Assembly (NCBI RefSeq): GCF_016917755.1
Contig: NZ_CP070326.1
Coordinates: forward strand, 496,001 to 560,000
DNA from: Streptomyces noursei
Lineage (GTDB): Bacteria > Actinomycetota > Actinomycetes > Streptomycetales > Streptomycetaceae
DNA length: 64,000 nucleotides
Direction: 5' to 3'
Part shown: positions 16,795-24,895 of the stretch, one piece after another
How the letters are laid out: every line of letters begins with the position of its first letter
Position numbering within the stretch: position 1 is the first letter of the stretch
The notes under the pieces: model-generated
Database searches by the model: none
What the model was told of the DNA's origin: nothing
The model's input: only the letters and a program-made list of their open reading frames with translations
Position numbers and translations under genes: made by a program

Positions 16795-17205
16795 ATGACG
16801 GCAGCAGAGCGAGCCGGCAGGGATCGCACCCCGCCGCACCCGGACATCACCACCGTCACTCTCCAGCGGGTGCTGGAGGCGCTGGTCGACCCCGTACGCC
16901 GCAGCATCGTCCGCCAGCTCCACGCCAACCACCGCGACTCCGCCTGCGGCTCCTTCGACCTCCCGGTCAGCAAGTCCACCGCCACCCACCACTTCCACGT
17001 GCTCCGCGAGGCCGGCCTCATCCGCCAGTACTACGCCGGCACCTCGCGCATGAACACCTTGCGCCTGGAGGAATTCGACCGCGCCTTCCCCGGATTCCTC
17101 CCCGCCCTGCTGGCACAGCGCGACGGCGCGGACGACGGCAACGACGGCTGGGGCGGCAGCCACACCGACACCACACCCCGGCCACGAGTGGAACGCTCGA
17201 CATAA
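16795..17205 (+). CDS. ArsR-family winged-helix transcriptional regulator
   Basis: From ATG 16795 (GGGAGG ten bases upstream; in-frame ATG at 16771 is possible) the protein has 136 residues. The HTH reads LVDPVRRSIVRQL followed by SKSTATHHFHVLREAGLI, which is typical of ArsR/SmtB repressors. No obvious metal-binding cysteine box is present, so it probably senses a small organic molecule. It is divergent from the quinone oxidoreductase and flanks a palindromic operator. Confidence 0.85.
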   Translation: MTAAERAGRDRTPPHPDITTVTLQRVLEALVDPVRRSIVRQLHANHRDSACGSFDLPVSKSTATHHFHVLREAGLIRQYYAGTSRMNTLRLEEFDRAFPGFLPALLAQRDGADDGNDGWGGSHTDTTPRPRVERST

Positions 17206-17297
17206 CGCCCCACACCCCCGCACCGACCCCGAACCCCCTCCCCCATCAAGGGAGTTCGGGCCGACACCTCGGCACCCCCACCCGCTCGACGGGCGAG

Positions 17298-17840
17298 ATG
17301 GTCGCGGACCGGACGCGCGGGCGCCAGCGTGAGATCGGTGACGTGGCCCACCCCGAGCGCGCACTCAACATGCACTTCTACATGCCGCCCCGGCAGCCGG
17401 CCGTCGACCTGATGTCCAGCGGACGCACCGACCGCGTCGTCCTGGATCTGCTCCTGCGGGAGCTGCCGCACTATGGGGTCTTCCCCTTCGAGGCCCACCG
17501 CGAGAGCACCGGCTTCGCCTTCAACCGCATCTGGGCCGCCATCAAGCGGGAGTCCCTGGCCGTCGTCGCCGAGGGCGTGCCCACGCCCCAGGATGTCGAC
17601 GCGATGTGGCGCATCAACACCGGCCTGACCGCCGGCCCGTTCCGCGCGATGGACCGCGTCGGCCTCGACGTCGTCCTGGACATCGAGAACCACTACGCGG
17701 CAGAGAACCCCGCCCTGCCCACCGGCCCGCGCGAGCTGCTCCAGCGCTATGTCGACGCCGGACACCTGGGAGTGAAGACCGGGCGCGGCTTCTACGACGA
17801 CTACGCTCAGCAGGACCGACCTCGATCGACTGCCGCCCCC
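17298..17840 (+). pseudogene. Truncated 3-hydroxyacyl-CoA dehydrogenase
   Basis: The frame matches only the middle and C-terminal part of 3-hydroxyacyl-CoA dehydrogenases: HPERALNMHFYMPP, then a degenerate central segment, then TPQDVDAMW, GPFRAMDRVGLDVV and HLGVKTGRGFYDDY. The NAD-binding Rossmann domain that should precede it is missing, and no stop codon follows the natural end, so the frame runs on into the next gene. ATG at 17298 is only the first available start. I read it as a decayed fragment rather than a working enzyme. Confidence 0.65.
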
Positions 17841-17865
17841 GCGGGCAGCACCGAAGGACCCCGCC

Positions 17866-18522
17866 GTGCCCAAGTCACCGACCAAGCGTCGCCCGCTCAC
17901 CCGCGCCGCCCTCACCGAGAGCGCCTGGGCCCTGTTCACCGAGAAGGGCTTCCACGCCACCTCGATCAGCGACATCGTCGAACGCGCAGGTCTGACCCGC
18001 GGCGCCTTCTACTCCAACTACTGCGACAAGGAAGAGCTCTTCCTCACCCTCTACGACAGCCACACCGACCGGCTGCTGGCGGAGCTCGCGGACGCGGCGG
18101 CCCATCCCGAGCAGGGCAAGCACCCGCTCGTCCAGCTCCAGGAGCGCATAGCGGGTCGCACTCACCAAGAACGGCAATGGTTCCTGGTCTCCATGGAGTT
18201 CACCCTGCATGCGGCGCGCAACCCCGCCGTCGCCCAGGAACTCGCGACCCACGAGGAACGCCTCAACCAGGGCCTGACGGACGTGCTGACGGCGGCGCTC
18301 GCCCGGAGCGGCGAGGCGCCGGCCGTCCCCGTCGCGGACCTGACCCGCCTGCTCGTCGCCCTCTTCGAGGGCCTGACCGCGCAGCGGCTCATCCACGGCA
18401 CCGCACACCACACCCACGACCTGGTCCCGCAGGTCATCCACGCCCTCACCCGGCCCGCCCACTCCACCGCGGCACCCGACGAGCCCACGGAACCCCAAGA
18501 CAGGGACGAGCAAAAGGGATAG
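17866..18522 (+). CDS. TetR-family transcriptional regulator
   Basis: GTG at 17866 gives 218 residues. The N-terminal HTH is clear: TESAWALFTEKGFHATSISD, then GLTRGAFYSNYCDKEELF. The C-terminal ligand domain is helical, followed by a charged, probably disordered tail. The gene begins inside the run-on of the truncated dehydrogenase. No clear target gene adjoins it; its neighbour in the original arrangement may have been the decayed beta-oxidation gene. Confidence 0.88.
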   Translation: MPKSPTKRRPLTRAALTESAWALFTEKGFHATSISDIVERAGLTRGAFYSNYCDKEELFLTLYDSHTDRLLAELADAAAHPEQGKHPLVQLQERIAGRTHQERQWFLVSMEFTLHAARNPAVAQELATHEERLNQGLTDVLTAALARSGEAPAVPVADLTRLLVALFEGLTAQRLIHGTAHHTHDLVPQVIHALTRPAHSTAAPDEPTEPQDRDEQKG

Positions 18523-18539
18523 AAGACGCAAAAGGTTAA

Positions 18540-19089
18540 GAGGAGAAAGAGGGGGAAGAACTAGGCGCACAGGCACCGCTGCCGGATGCCCACCGTCCGC
18601 CGTCCGCGAGGGCCTCGCCGATGGTCGCGGCGCGGCGACAGTGCGCGCGCCGCGGACGACCGGCCGGCGCCCCGACCGACGTGCCCCTCCAGCACAGTTG
18701 GGAAGGAGCGACCCGCGGCGCTGCGTCACGGTTCCCCACATGGACTTTCAAGTCCCCCTGGAACCAGCGAGGTTGGCCGCGCCACACTCACGCTCACGGC
18801 CGCACCCGGCGCGACTGCCGCGCCCCCAGGCGCTCTCAGGCACTCTCAGGCACCCTCGACGCGCCCCCGAGCCGCCTCCAGCAGCCCCCACGACGATCTT
18901 TCGCCACCATTCGACGAAATTCCCTGGGGACGCGCCGGGCAACACGACGCGTTCACAAGCGCACAACCTCGTAAGCTTTTACTCAACGCAAGGGAGCCCG
19001 GGCGAGGAGGTCCGGCGACCGACGCCGCCCGATCGGGGCTCCCCGTGTGGAACCGTCGCTGTTCTCCGCGTGCACGAGAGGGGCTCCCA
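18540..19089. other. Gene-free stretch with a purine tract and short tandem repeats
   Basis: About 550 bp have no supported gene. The start is strongly purine-rich on the plus strand (about 18509-18565, just past the TetR stop). Near 18829-18860 a 10-base unit close to AGGCACTCTC is repeated three times. I see no promoter or hairpin I would defend, apart from the leader of the small ORF at 19090. Confidence 0.5.
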
Positions 19090-19248
19090 ATGCAGACAAT
19101 GGAGGGCCGTCCGCAGACATCCACCCGCTTCCGGAACCCATGGCGCCGCTACGGTCGGCTCGTTGCCACGAACTTCTTGCGCGGTGCTTCGTACGCGTGC
19201 GGCACCGCGGTCATCGGCCTCGCGGTGTGGTGGGCACAGAACCGCTAG
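19090..19248 (+). CDS. Small single-pass membrane protein, 52 residues
   Basis: ATG at 19090 follows GAGAGGGG. The peptide has a polar, basic N-terminal half (RFRNPWRRYGRLV) and a C-terminal hydrophobic segment (SYACGTAVIGLAVWWAQ), so it is probably inserted with the N-terminus inside. I do not recognise a family with a known role. Confidence 0.5.
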   Translation: MQTMEGRPQTSTRFRNPWRRYGRLVATNFLRGASYACGTAVIGLAVWWAQNR

Positions 19249-19428
19249 GTCTGGCCCCATGGTTCGGGTCACCGCTCGACCCACCATGGACGTGGACGAC
19301 AGATTGGTCGACTGACGCCGCCCGGGGACCCTGGGACTCCTGGGGTTCCCCACGGCGCGGTCGTGGGAATGGGGACGCCAGGCGCACGCCCGGTACCGAG
19401 AAGCGTCGCCGTACGGCATCATCACCCC

Positions 19429-19797
19429 ATGCTGAGAGTCGGATCCGTGGTGTTGGGTGTCGCTGACGTGCCCCGTGCGGCCGCGTTCTGGACGGCCGCC
19501 CTGGGATACGTCCCGCGCGAGGAGATGGAAGACGACTGGGTCGTCCTGGTACCGAAGGAAGGGGCCGGCGTACAGCTGTCACTCGGCCTCAGCAGGTCGC
19601 CGGTCCAGGAACGCCCGCGGATCCACCTCGACCTGTACGCCGGGGACGCCGCCGATCAGGCCGCCGAGGTGGAGCGACTGGTGTCGCTGGGCGCCCGACG
19701 CGTCGACTGGGACAGCTATCCGGACGACGCCGACTTCATCGTGCTCGCCGACCCCGACGGCAACATCTTCTGCGTCATCGACACCGCGCACGACTGA
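19429..19797 (+). CDS. VOC-family (glyoxalase/bleomycin-resistance fold) protein
   Basis: This 122-residue protein has the paired beta-alpha-beta-beta-beta modules of the vicinal-oxygen-chelate fold: VVLGVADVPRAAAFWTAALG at the N-terminus and FIVLADPDGNIFCVID at the C-terminus. ATG at 19429 has no strong ribosome-binding site. The function could be glyoxalase-like, ring-cleaving or antibiotic-binding; nothing in the sequence decides. It lies 40 bases before a Nudix gene. Confidence 0.83.
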   Translation: MLRVGSVVLGVADVPRAAAFWTAALGYVPREEMEDDWVVLVPKEGAGVQLSLGLSRSPVQERPRIHLDLYAGDAADQAAEVERLVSLGARRVDWDSYPDDADFIVLADPDGNIFCVIDTAHD

Positions 19798-19837
19798 CCG
19801 GGTTTCCGACCGAGGAGCAAGGGATGGGTGTTGTCCG

Positions 19838-20338
19838 ATGCCGCCGCTGAAACTGCGTCACTCGGTCCGCGCTCTCGTCCTCGACGACGCCGACCGTCTC
19901 CTGCTGTGCGGACACCTGCTGCCGGAGACGGGGACGACGGTCTGGGCCGCCCCCGGCGGCAGGGTCGAGCGGCACGAAGGGCCACTGTCCGCGCTGCGTC
20001 GCGAACTGCGCGAGGAGGTGGGCCTGGAGTGGGAAAGGGACCTCGTCGAACCACCGCATGTCTGGCACCAGGAAGTCCTGGGCCCCGATTACGCGCCCGG
20101 CTATGACGGCGTGGTCAACGACTACTTCCTGGTCCGCACCGCCTGGTTCGCGCCGCGCGGCACCCTGAGCGAGGAAGAACGCGCGGCGGAGCACATCAGC
20201 GGAGCGAAGTGGTGGACTCCGGAGGAGATCGTCGCCTGTCGCGGTCCGGACCTGTTCTCCCCACGCGATCTCGCCACACCGTTGCGGGCCCTGCTCGAAT
20301 CGGGCGTTCCCCGCGAGCCGCGCGTCCTCGGGTTGTGA
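19838..20338 (+). CDS. Nudix hydrolase
   Basis: The 166-residue protein carries a perfect Nudix box (Gx5Ex7REUxEExGU), starting GGRVERHE and ending RELREEVGL, about residues 45-67. Such enzymes cleave nucleoside diphosphates linked to another group; the substrate cannot be read. ATG at 19838 is chosen because the conserved domain begins soon after. It is the second gene of a short run with the VOC protein. Confidence 0.87.
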   Translation: MPPLKLRHSVRALVLDDADRLLLCGHLLPETGTTVWAAPGGRVERHEGPLSALRRELREEVGLEWERDLVEPPHVWHQEVLGPDYAPGYDGVVNDYFLVRTAWFAPRGTLSEEERAAEHISGAKWWTPEEIVACRGPDLFSPRDLATPLRALLESGVPREPRVLGL

Positions 20339-20388
20339 GGGCGACGGTCCGGAGTGAGGCGCAGGACAGCCCGGCAGTGGGTTGAACC

Positions 20389-20425
20389 GTGCAACTCTTT
20401 GCCCCGGTCACCCCGCTCGTATGAT
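20389..20425 (+). promoter_or_regulatory. Promoter and possible operator of the TetR gene
   Basis: TATGAT at 20420-20425 is a good -10 element ending six bases before the ATG, so the transcript is probably leaderless. GTGCAACT (20389-20396), close to the likely -35 region, repeats the GTGCAAC motif found between the TetX-like and MFS genes, suggesting autoregulation. Confidence 0.5.
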
Positions 20426-20431
20426 GGCGCC

Positions 20432-21106
20432 ATGACCGAGACCGCGGGCGAGCGCCCACCACTGGGACGGCGCGAGCGCAAGAAGGCCGCCACCCGCCAG
20501 GCACTGGCCGATGCCGCCCTGCGGCTCTTCGCGGAACATGGCTACGACCAGGTGGGCATCCGGGACGTCGCCGATGCCGCCGACGTCTCCACCACCACGC
20601 TGTTCAAGCACTTTCCGAGCAAGGAGGCGCTGGTCTTCGACGAGGGCGACGAGCTCAAGGCGGCCCTGCTGGCTGCTGTGCGGGAGCGCCCGGCCGGGCA
20701 GTCCGTGCCCCGCGCCCTGCGCGACCACGTCCTGCGCTCCCGGATCCCCAAGGGCGAGCACGCCGACCCGCGCTTCACCCAGCTGCTGGAACTCGTCGAC
20801 GCCACCCCGGCGCTGCGCGCCTACTCCCGCCGCATGTGGATGCAGCACGAGATCGAGCTGGCCGCGGCGATCGCCGACGAGATCGGCGCGCCCGCCGACG
20901 ACCCGATCTGCCGGGCGCTCGCCCACTTCGCCCTGGCGGCCCGCGACCTCGGCCACGACAGCCCCGACCCCGAAGCCGCCGTCAACCGGGCCTTCGACCT
21001 GCTCGAACACGGCTGGCCGGCAGCCGGTGACGGCACGTCCGCGGAGAACACCGCGAACGCAGAGAACACCGGGAACGCCGGGAACGCTCACCGCGCCGAG
21101 GGCTGA
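20432..21106 (+). CDS. TetR-family transcriptional regulator
   Basis: The 224-residue protein has an N-terminal HTH (ALADAALRLFAEHGYDQVGI, then STTTLFKHFPSKEALVF), a helical ligand domain, and an odd tail made of repeated Ala-Glu-Asn/Gly-Asn units (ENTANAENTGNAGNA). It converges on the TetX-like gene. Its own promoter shares GTGCAAC with the control region of that gene and the MFS pump, so it is the probable regulator of both. Its ligand could be the substrate of the monooxygenase or pump. Confidence 0.88.
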   Translation: MTETAGERPPLGRRERKKAATRQALADAALRLFAEHGYDQVGIRDVADAADVSTTTLFKHFPSKEALVFDEGDELKAALLAAVRERPAGQSVPRALRDHVLRSRIPKGEHADPRFTQLLELVDATPALRAYSRRMWMQHEIELAAAIADEIGAPADDPICRALAHFALAARDLGHDSPDPEAAVNRAFDLLEHGWPAAGDGTSAENTANAENTGNAGNAHRAEG

Positions 21107-21136
21107 GCCGGGTCGTTCGGCTTTCCGACCTCGCAC

Positions 21137-21153
21137 CGGGGCTCCGCGCCCCG
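21137..21153. terminator. Short hairpin between converging genes
   Basis: CGGGGC (21137-21142) pairs with GCCCCG (21148-21153) across a 5-base loop, between the TetR gene (plus) and the TetX-like gene (minus). Confidence 0.45.
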
Positions 21154-21163
21154 TCGCCAGTCG

Positions 21164-22393
21164 CTACGCGACGCCGCCGGTGCCCGCCGCGCGCTCGCCC
21201 TCGGCCCGTCGGCGTCGGTATTCCGCCGCCCCGGCCTCGTAGGTGCGGTGTTCCCGGGCATGGTCCGGCGGCAGGTGCGGCGCGTCCGGCGAGGTGGTGG
21301 CGAAGAACCGCCTGAGTCCTTCGTTGGCGCCCACGGCCAGCTCTCCGGAGCGCCGGAACATCGTCGCCTCGTAGCGTGCGAGCGCATCGTCGATCGTGGC
21401 TTCTTCGGCAAGGGCGTGGGCGAGTTCCGCGCCGTCGAGCAGGGCGAGGTTCGTCCCATGGCCGCCGAAAGGGGCCATGAGGTGGGCGGCGTCGCCGATC
21501 AGGGTGACGCCGGGGACGGGGTCCCAGGTCAGCGGAGCGGGCAGGGCCCAGAAGGAGCGGGGGACGTAGTCGCCGTCGTTGTCGACGAGCAGCGGGCGCA
21601 TCTCCGCGGACCAGTGGGCGAACTCCTGCAGGAGGTGGGGGCGGACGGCCGCGCGGTCGGTGAGGTCCAGGCCGGCCTTGTCGTGCCAGTCGGGCTCGGC
21701 GCGGAACGCCACGTAGCCGCGGACCACGCCGTTGCTGTTGCGCTGGACGATCACCGCGCGGCCGTCGTTGTCGTTGGCGAACATGTGCCCGTCGCCGACG
21801 ATCGCCGCGATCTCGGGGTGTCGGGTATCGACGTCGTCGAACCTGGCGTCCAGGAAGGCGACGCCCAGGTACCGCGGCGCCGCGTCGGTGAGCAGGGGGC
21901 GCACCCGGGACCAGGCACCGTCGGCGCCGATGACGAGGTCCGCCTCCGCGCTGACGCCGTTGGCGAACTCCAGGCGGTGCACCCCGCCGCCGAGCGGCGC
22001 GACCCGGAGGAGCCGGTGTCCCCACCGGACGGTTCCCGGCCGCAGGTGGTCGTGGAGCATCGCCCGCAGTTGGCCGCGGTCGATCTCGGGCGCGGCCGTG
22101 TCGTCCTCGGCGGGGACGAACTCGGCGAGGACGGTGCCGCGGTGGTCTCGGCGGCTCTTGCCCTGCCCTTCGGTGCGCGCCAGCGCGGTGAAGGCATCCA
22201 TCAGGCCGGCGTCTTCGAGAGCTATCTGACCGGCGTCGGCGTGCAGGTCGAGCGTGCCTCCCGGGTCCCGGGAGTCCACCGCGGTGTCCGCGTCGTAGAC
22301 GGTCGGCTCGATGCCGTGTCCCTGGAGGACGCGTGCGCAGAGCAGTCCGGCCGGTCCGCCACCGATGATCGCGATGCGGGGGCTGGTCGTCAT
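21164..22393 (-). CDS. TetX-like FAD-dependent monooxygenase
   Basis: This 409-residue class A flavoprotein monooxygenase has the FAD fold IIGGGPAGLLCARVLQ at the N-terminus. GGTLDLHADAGQIALEDAGL follows near residue 45, EIDRGQLRAML is in the middle, and GDAAHLMAPFGGHGTNLAL lies near residue 300. The GGTLDLH segment and the overall order closely follow tetracycline-inactivating TetX proteins and their relatives. Whether it acts on tetracyclines is unknown; other aromatic substrates are equally possible. It is divergent from an MFS pump, with a TetR gene converging on its 3-prime end. Confidence 0.85.
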   Translation of the reverse strand: MTTSPRIAIIGGGPAGLLCARVLQGHGIEPTVYDADTAVDSRDPGGTLDLHADAGQIALEDAGLMDAFTALARTEGQGKSRRDHRGTVLAEFVPAEDDTAAPEIDRGQLRAMLHDHLRPGTVRWGHRLLRVAPLGGGVHRLEFANGVSAEADLVIGADGAWSRVRPLLTDAAPRYLGVAFLDARFDDVDTRHPEIAAIVGDGHMFANDNDGRAVIVQRNSNGVVRGYVAFRAEPDWHDKAGLDLTDRAAVRPHLLQEFAHWSAEMRPLLVDNDGDYVPRSFWALPAPLTWDPVPGVTLIGDAAHLMAPFGGHGTNLALLDGAELAHALAEEATIDDALARYEATMFRRSGELAVGANEGLRRFFATTSPDAPHLPPDHAREHRTYEAGAAEYRRRRAEGERAAGTGGVA

Positions 22394-22447
22394 GGTTGGG
22401 CCCTTTCCCTTGCTCCGAGGTGCGGGTCACCCGCACTTCCACACTAG

Positions 22448-22482
22448 GTGCAACGAATGAGAAAGTGCAACTGATTCACTTT
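22448..22482. promoter_or_regulatory. Candidate TetR operator between TetX-like and MFS genes
   Basis: GTGCAAC occurs at 22448-22454 and again at 22465-22471. The second copy lies in an inverted repeat, AAAGTG (22462-22467) and CACTTT (22477-22482), with 9 bases between. GTGCAAC also precedes the TetR gene at 20389. Confidence 0.6.
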
Positions 22483-22581
22483 TTGTCTCGATCAACCCAA
22501 GGCCGCCCCCACCCCCACCCCACCCCCGTCGACATCCGTCGCCGCGCGCGCCCTCATCAACCGCAATTGATCAAGTAAATA

Positions 22582-22611
22582 TTGACAGTCCAGGTTGAAT
22601 ATATTTAGCGT
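22582..22611 (+). promoter_or_regulatory. Promoter of the MFS/isochorismatase operon
   Basis: TTGACA (22582-22587) and TAGCGT (22606-22611) with an 18-base spacer match the Streptomyces housekeeping consensus. The expected start point falls at or next to the ATG at 22619, predicting a leaderless transcript. Confidence 0.65.
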
Positions 22612-22618
22612 GCAGAAC

Positions 22619-22684
22619 ATGAGCGAGAGCATCGATCGCCTCCGCGCCGAACCGGCCGCACGGCCCCAGGGGGCCCAGACATGA
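22619..22684 (+). CDS. 21-residue leader ORF coupled to the MFS gene
   Basis: ATG at 22619 lies eight bases after the -10 element, so it would be translated from a leaderless mRNA. The 21-codon frame (MSESIDRLRAEPAARPQ and four more) ends in TGA overlapping the MFS start codon (ATGA). An AGGGGG within the leader serves as ribosome-binding site for the MFS gene. A coupling or regulatory role is inferred. Confidence 0.45.
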   Translation: MSESIDRLRAEPAARPQGAQT

Positions 22685-24141
22685 CGCGGCTCTCCTCGCG
22701 CATACGCGCGGCGCGGCACGCCACGGACCCCGACGGCTTCCGGCGGCAGTTGATCGCGCCGATGATCCTGGGCTCGATCCTGAATCCGATCAACTCGTCC
22801 ATGCTCGCCGTGGCCCTGATCCCGATCGGGCAGGCATTCGGCGCCCCGCCCTCACAAACCGCCTGGCTGGTCTCGGCGTTGTACCTGGCCACCGCCGTCG
22901 GACAACCGGTGATCGGGCGCCTGGTGGACTCCTACGGACCGCGCCTGTTGTATCTGACGGGCACCGCGCTGGTGGGCCTGGCCGGCTTGTTGGGCGTGTT
23001 CGCCCCGAACCTGTGGGTGCTGGTCCTGTCCCGGGTGTTGCTGGGATTCGGGACGTCCGCGGCCTATCCGGCGTCGATGTTCCTGCTGCGCGCCGAGTCC
23101 GACCGGACGGGCCTGCGCAGCCCCAGCGGCATCCTTGCCGCCCTGTCGGTCTGCGGACAGGTCATCGCCGTGATCGGCCCGACCCTGGGCGGGCTGCTGA
23201 TCGCCGCGGGCGGCTGGCACCTGATCTTCGGCATCAACGTGCCGTTGTCCGTGGCCTGTCTGGCTCTGGGCGCACGGTACCTACCGCGGTCGGCCGACCT
23301 GAAGGAGACTGCCGACGTGCAGGCGGCGCAGCGCACGGACGTCGCCGGGATGGCTCTCTTCGCGCTCACCCTGACCGCCTTCATGCTGTTCCTGATGGAT
23401 CCGCGGGCCGCCAGCTGGTACCTGCCGCTGATCGGCCTGGCGGCGGGCCTCGCCTTCGCCCTGCGGGAACTGCGCACGTCCGAGCCCTTCATCGACCTGC
23501 GGGTGCTGCGCGGCAATGCTCCGCTGCTGGCCACCTACGGGCGTCAACTGCTGGCCTACACCACGGCCTACGCCTTCCTGTACGGCTACAGCCAGTGGCT
23601 GGAGGAGGGGCGGTCGCTCAGCGCCCAGTCGGCCGGGCTGGTGCTGTTGCCGATGTCGGCGGCGGCCGTGGCCATCACCGCGATCACCGGGCGGCGCGCC
23701 GCGGTGCGCGGCAAGCTCGTCGTCGGATCGGTGGTCCAACTCGTCGGCTGTGCGGCTCTGTTGCTCGCGGACGGATCGAGCCCGCTGTGGTTGCTGGCGC
23801 TCATCGGCGCCGTCATCGGCATCCCGCAGGGCCTCAACGGCCTGGCCAACCAGAACACCCTGTACGCCCAGGCGGATCCGGCCCGGATGGGCTCGTCGGC
23901 CGGGCTGCTGCGTACCTTCATGTACCTCGGCGCGCTGGCCGCTTCCGCCGCCAATGCCGCGTTCTTCCGACACGGCGCCACCACAGACGGGCTGCACCAC
24001 CTCAGTTGGCTGTTGTTCGCCGTCGCCGCCGTGTTCCTCGTCGTCAGCGTCGGCGACCGCTCGTTGCACCGCATCGGCCGCCCTCCTGCCGCCGACGGCA
24101 ACGCCTCCGACACGCTCCGGCCGCGCCGGGCCGGACGCTGA
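22681..24141 (+). CDS. MFS drug:proton antiporter, DHA2-like
   Basis: The 486-residue protein has about 14 hydrophobic segments. It also has motif A-like GRLVDSYGPRLL after the second segment and a motif C-like region, as in DHA2 drug pumps. ATG at 22681 is preceded by AGGGGG and overlaps the stop of a short leader frame. It is divergent from the TetX-like monooxygenase. A pump plus an inactivating oxygenase under one TetR protein is a classical resistance arrangement; the substrate is not known. Confidence 0.87.
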   Translation: MTRLSSRIRAARHATDPDGFRRQLIAPMILGSILNPINSSMLAVALIPIGQAFGAPPSQTAWLVSALYLATAVGQPVIGRLVDSYGPRLLYLTGTALVGLAGLLGVFAPNLWVLVLSRVLLGFGTSAAYPASMFLLRAESDRTGLRSPSGILAALSVCGQVIAVIGPTLGGLLIAAGGWHLIFGINVPLSVACLALGARYLPRSADLKETADVQAAQRTDVAGMALFALTLTAFMLFLMDPRAASWYLPLIGLAAGLAFALRELRTSEPFIDLRVLRGNAPLLATYGRQLLAYTTAYAFLYGYSQWLEEGRSLSAQSAGLVLLPMSAAAVAITAITGRRAAVRGKLVVGSVVQLVGCAALLLADGSSPLWLLALIGAVIGIPQGLNGLANQNTLYAQADPARMGSSAGLLRTFMYLGALAASAANAAFFRHGATTDGLHHLSWLLFAVAAVFLVVSVGDRSLHRIGRPPAADGNASDTLRPRRAGR

Positions 24142-24242
24142 TCCACCGTCCGCAGGCGGGCCCTTGGCGGTCCGCCCCCACCGACCACCACGCCTACCCC
24201 ACGCCCCAGACGGCGACCCAACACACCGAAAGAGCACCGACC

Positions 24243-24827
24243 ATGCCTGTCACCACCCTTGACCCCAGGACCGCCTTGGTCGTCATCGACCTGCAGAACG
24301 GACTCCGGGCCCTGCCCGGCACCCCGCACGCCATCGGCGACGTCATCGAGCGGACCGCACGGCTCGCCGAGTCCTTCCGCGCCCGTGCGCTGCCCGTCGT
24401 CCTGGTCCGGGTCACCTCCTCCCCCGACGGCGCCGACGCCACCCCGGGACGGGCCGAGACGCCCCGCCACAACCACGCCATGCCCGCCGGCTGGGACGAG
24501 ATCGTCCCCGAACTCGCCGGCCGCCCTGGGGACATCACCGTCACCAAGCGCAACTGGTCGGCCTTCTACGGCACCGACCTCGACCTGCACCTGCGCCGCC
24601 GCGGCGTCACACAGATCGTGCTCACGGGGGTCGCCACCAGCATCGGGGTGGAGTCCACCGCACGTGCCGCGCACGAGCACGGTTACCACCTCACCCTGGC
24701 CACCGACGCCATGACGGACCTGGACGCGGACGCCCACCGGCACAGCACCGAGAAGATCTTCCCCCGCGTCGGCGAGCGCGGCACCACCGACGAGATCCTC
24801 GAACTGCTCGCCAAGACCCACGCCTGA
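24243..24827 (+). CDS. Isochorismatase-fold hydrolase lacking the catalytic cysteine
   Basis: The 194-residue protein shows the family aspartate Asp16 in VVIDLQNG and Lys102 in VTKRNWSAF. The position that holds the nucleophilic cysteine in nicotinamidase and N-carbamoylsarcosine amidase is Gly135 (VATSIGVESTAR). Cysteine-free members include true isochorismatases, which hydrolyse a vinyl ether. ATG at 24243 lies 101 bases after the MFS stop and is probably in the same operon. Ordinary nicotinamidase activity is unlikely. Confidence 0.8.
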   Translation: MPVTTLDPRTALVVIDLQNGLRALPGTPHAIGDVIERTARLAESFRARALPVVLVRVTSSPDGADATPGRAETPRHNHAMPAGWDEIVPELAGRPGDITVTKRNWSAFYGTDLDLHLRRRGVTQIVLTGVATSIGVESTARAAHEHGYHLTLATDAMTDLDADAHRHSTEKIFPRVGERGTTDEILELLAKTHA

Positions 24828-24839
24828 ACCGGCCACGCA

Positions 24840-24884
24840 CGGCCGCTCCTCGCCCGCCACCCAGGCGTGGACGAGGAGCGGCCG
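24840..24884. terminator. Bidirectional terminator
   Basis: CGGCCGCTCCTCG (24840-24852) pairs perfectly with CGAGGAGCGGCCG (24872-24884) over a 19-base loop, between the ends of the isochorismatase-fold gene and a minus-strand TetR gene. Confidence 0.75.
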
Positions 24885-24895
24885 CAGTGGGCTCG

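Noticed and set aside
24243..24827. Calling the isochorismatase-fold protein a biuret hydrolase partner of the amidase/AtzG-like pair
   Set aside because: The catalytic cysteine is missing, and the gene belongs to the MFS operon, separated from the amidase by a terminator and a TetR gene.
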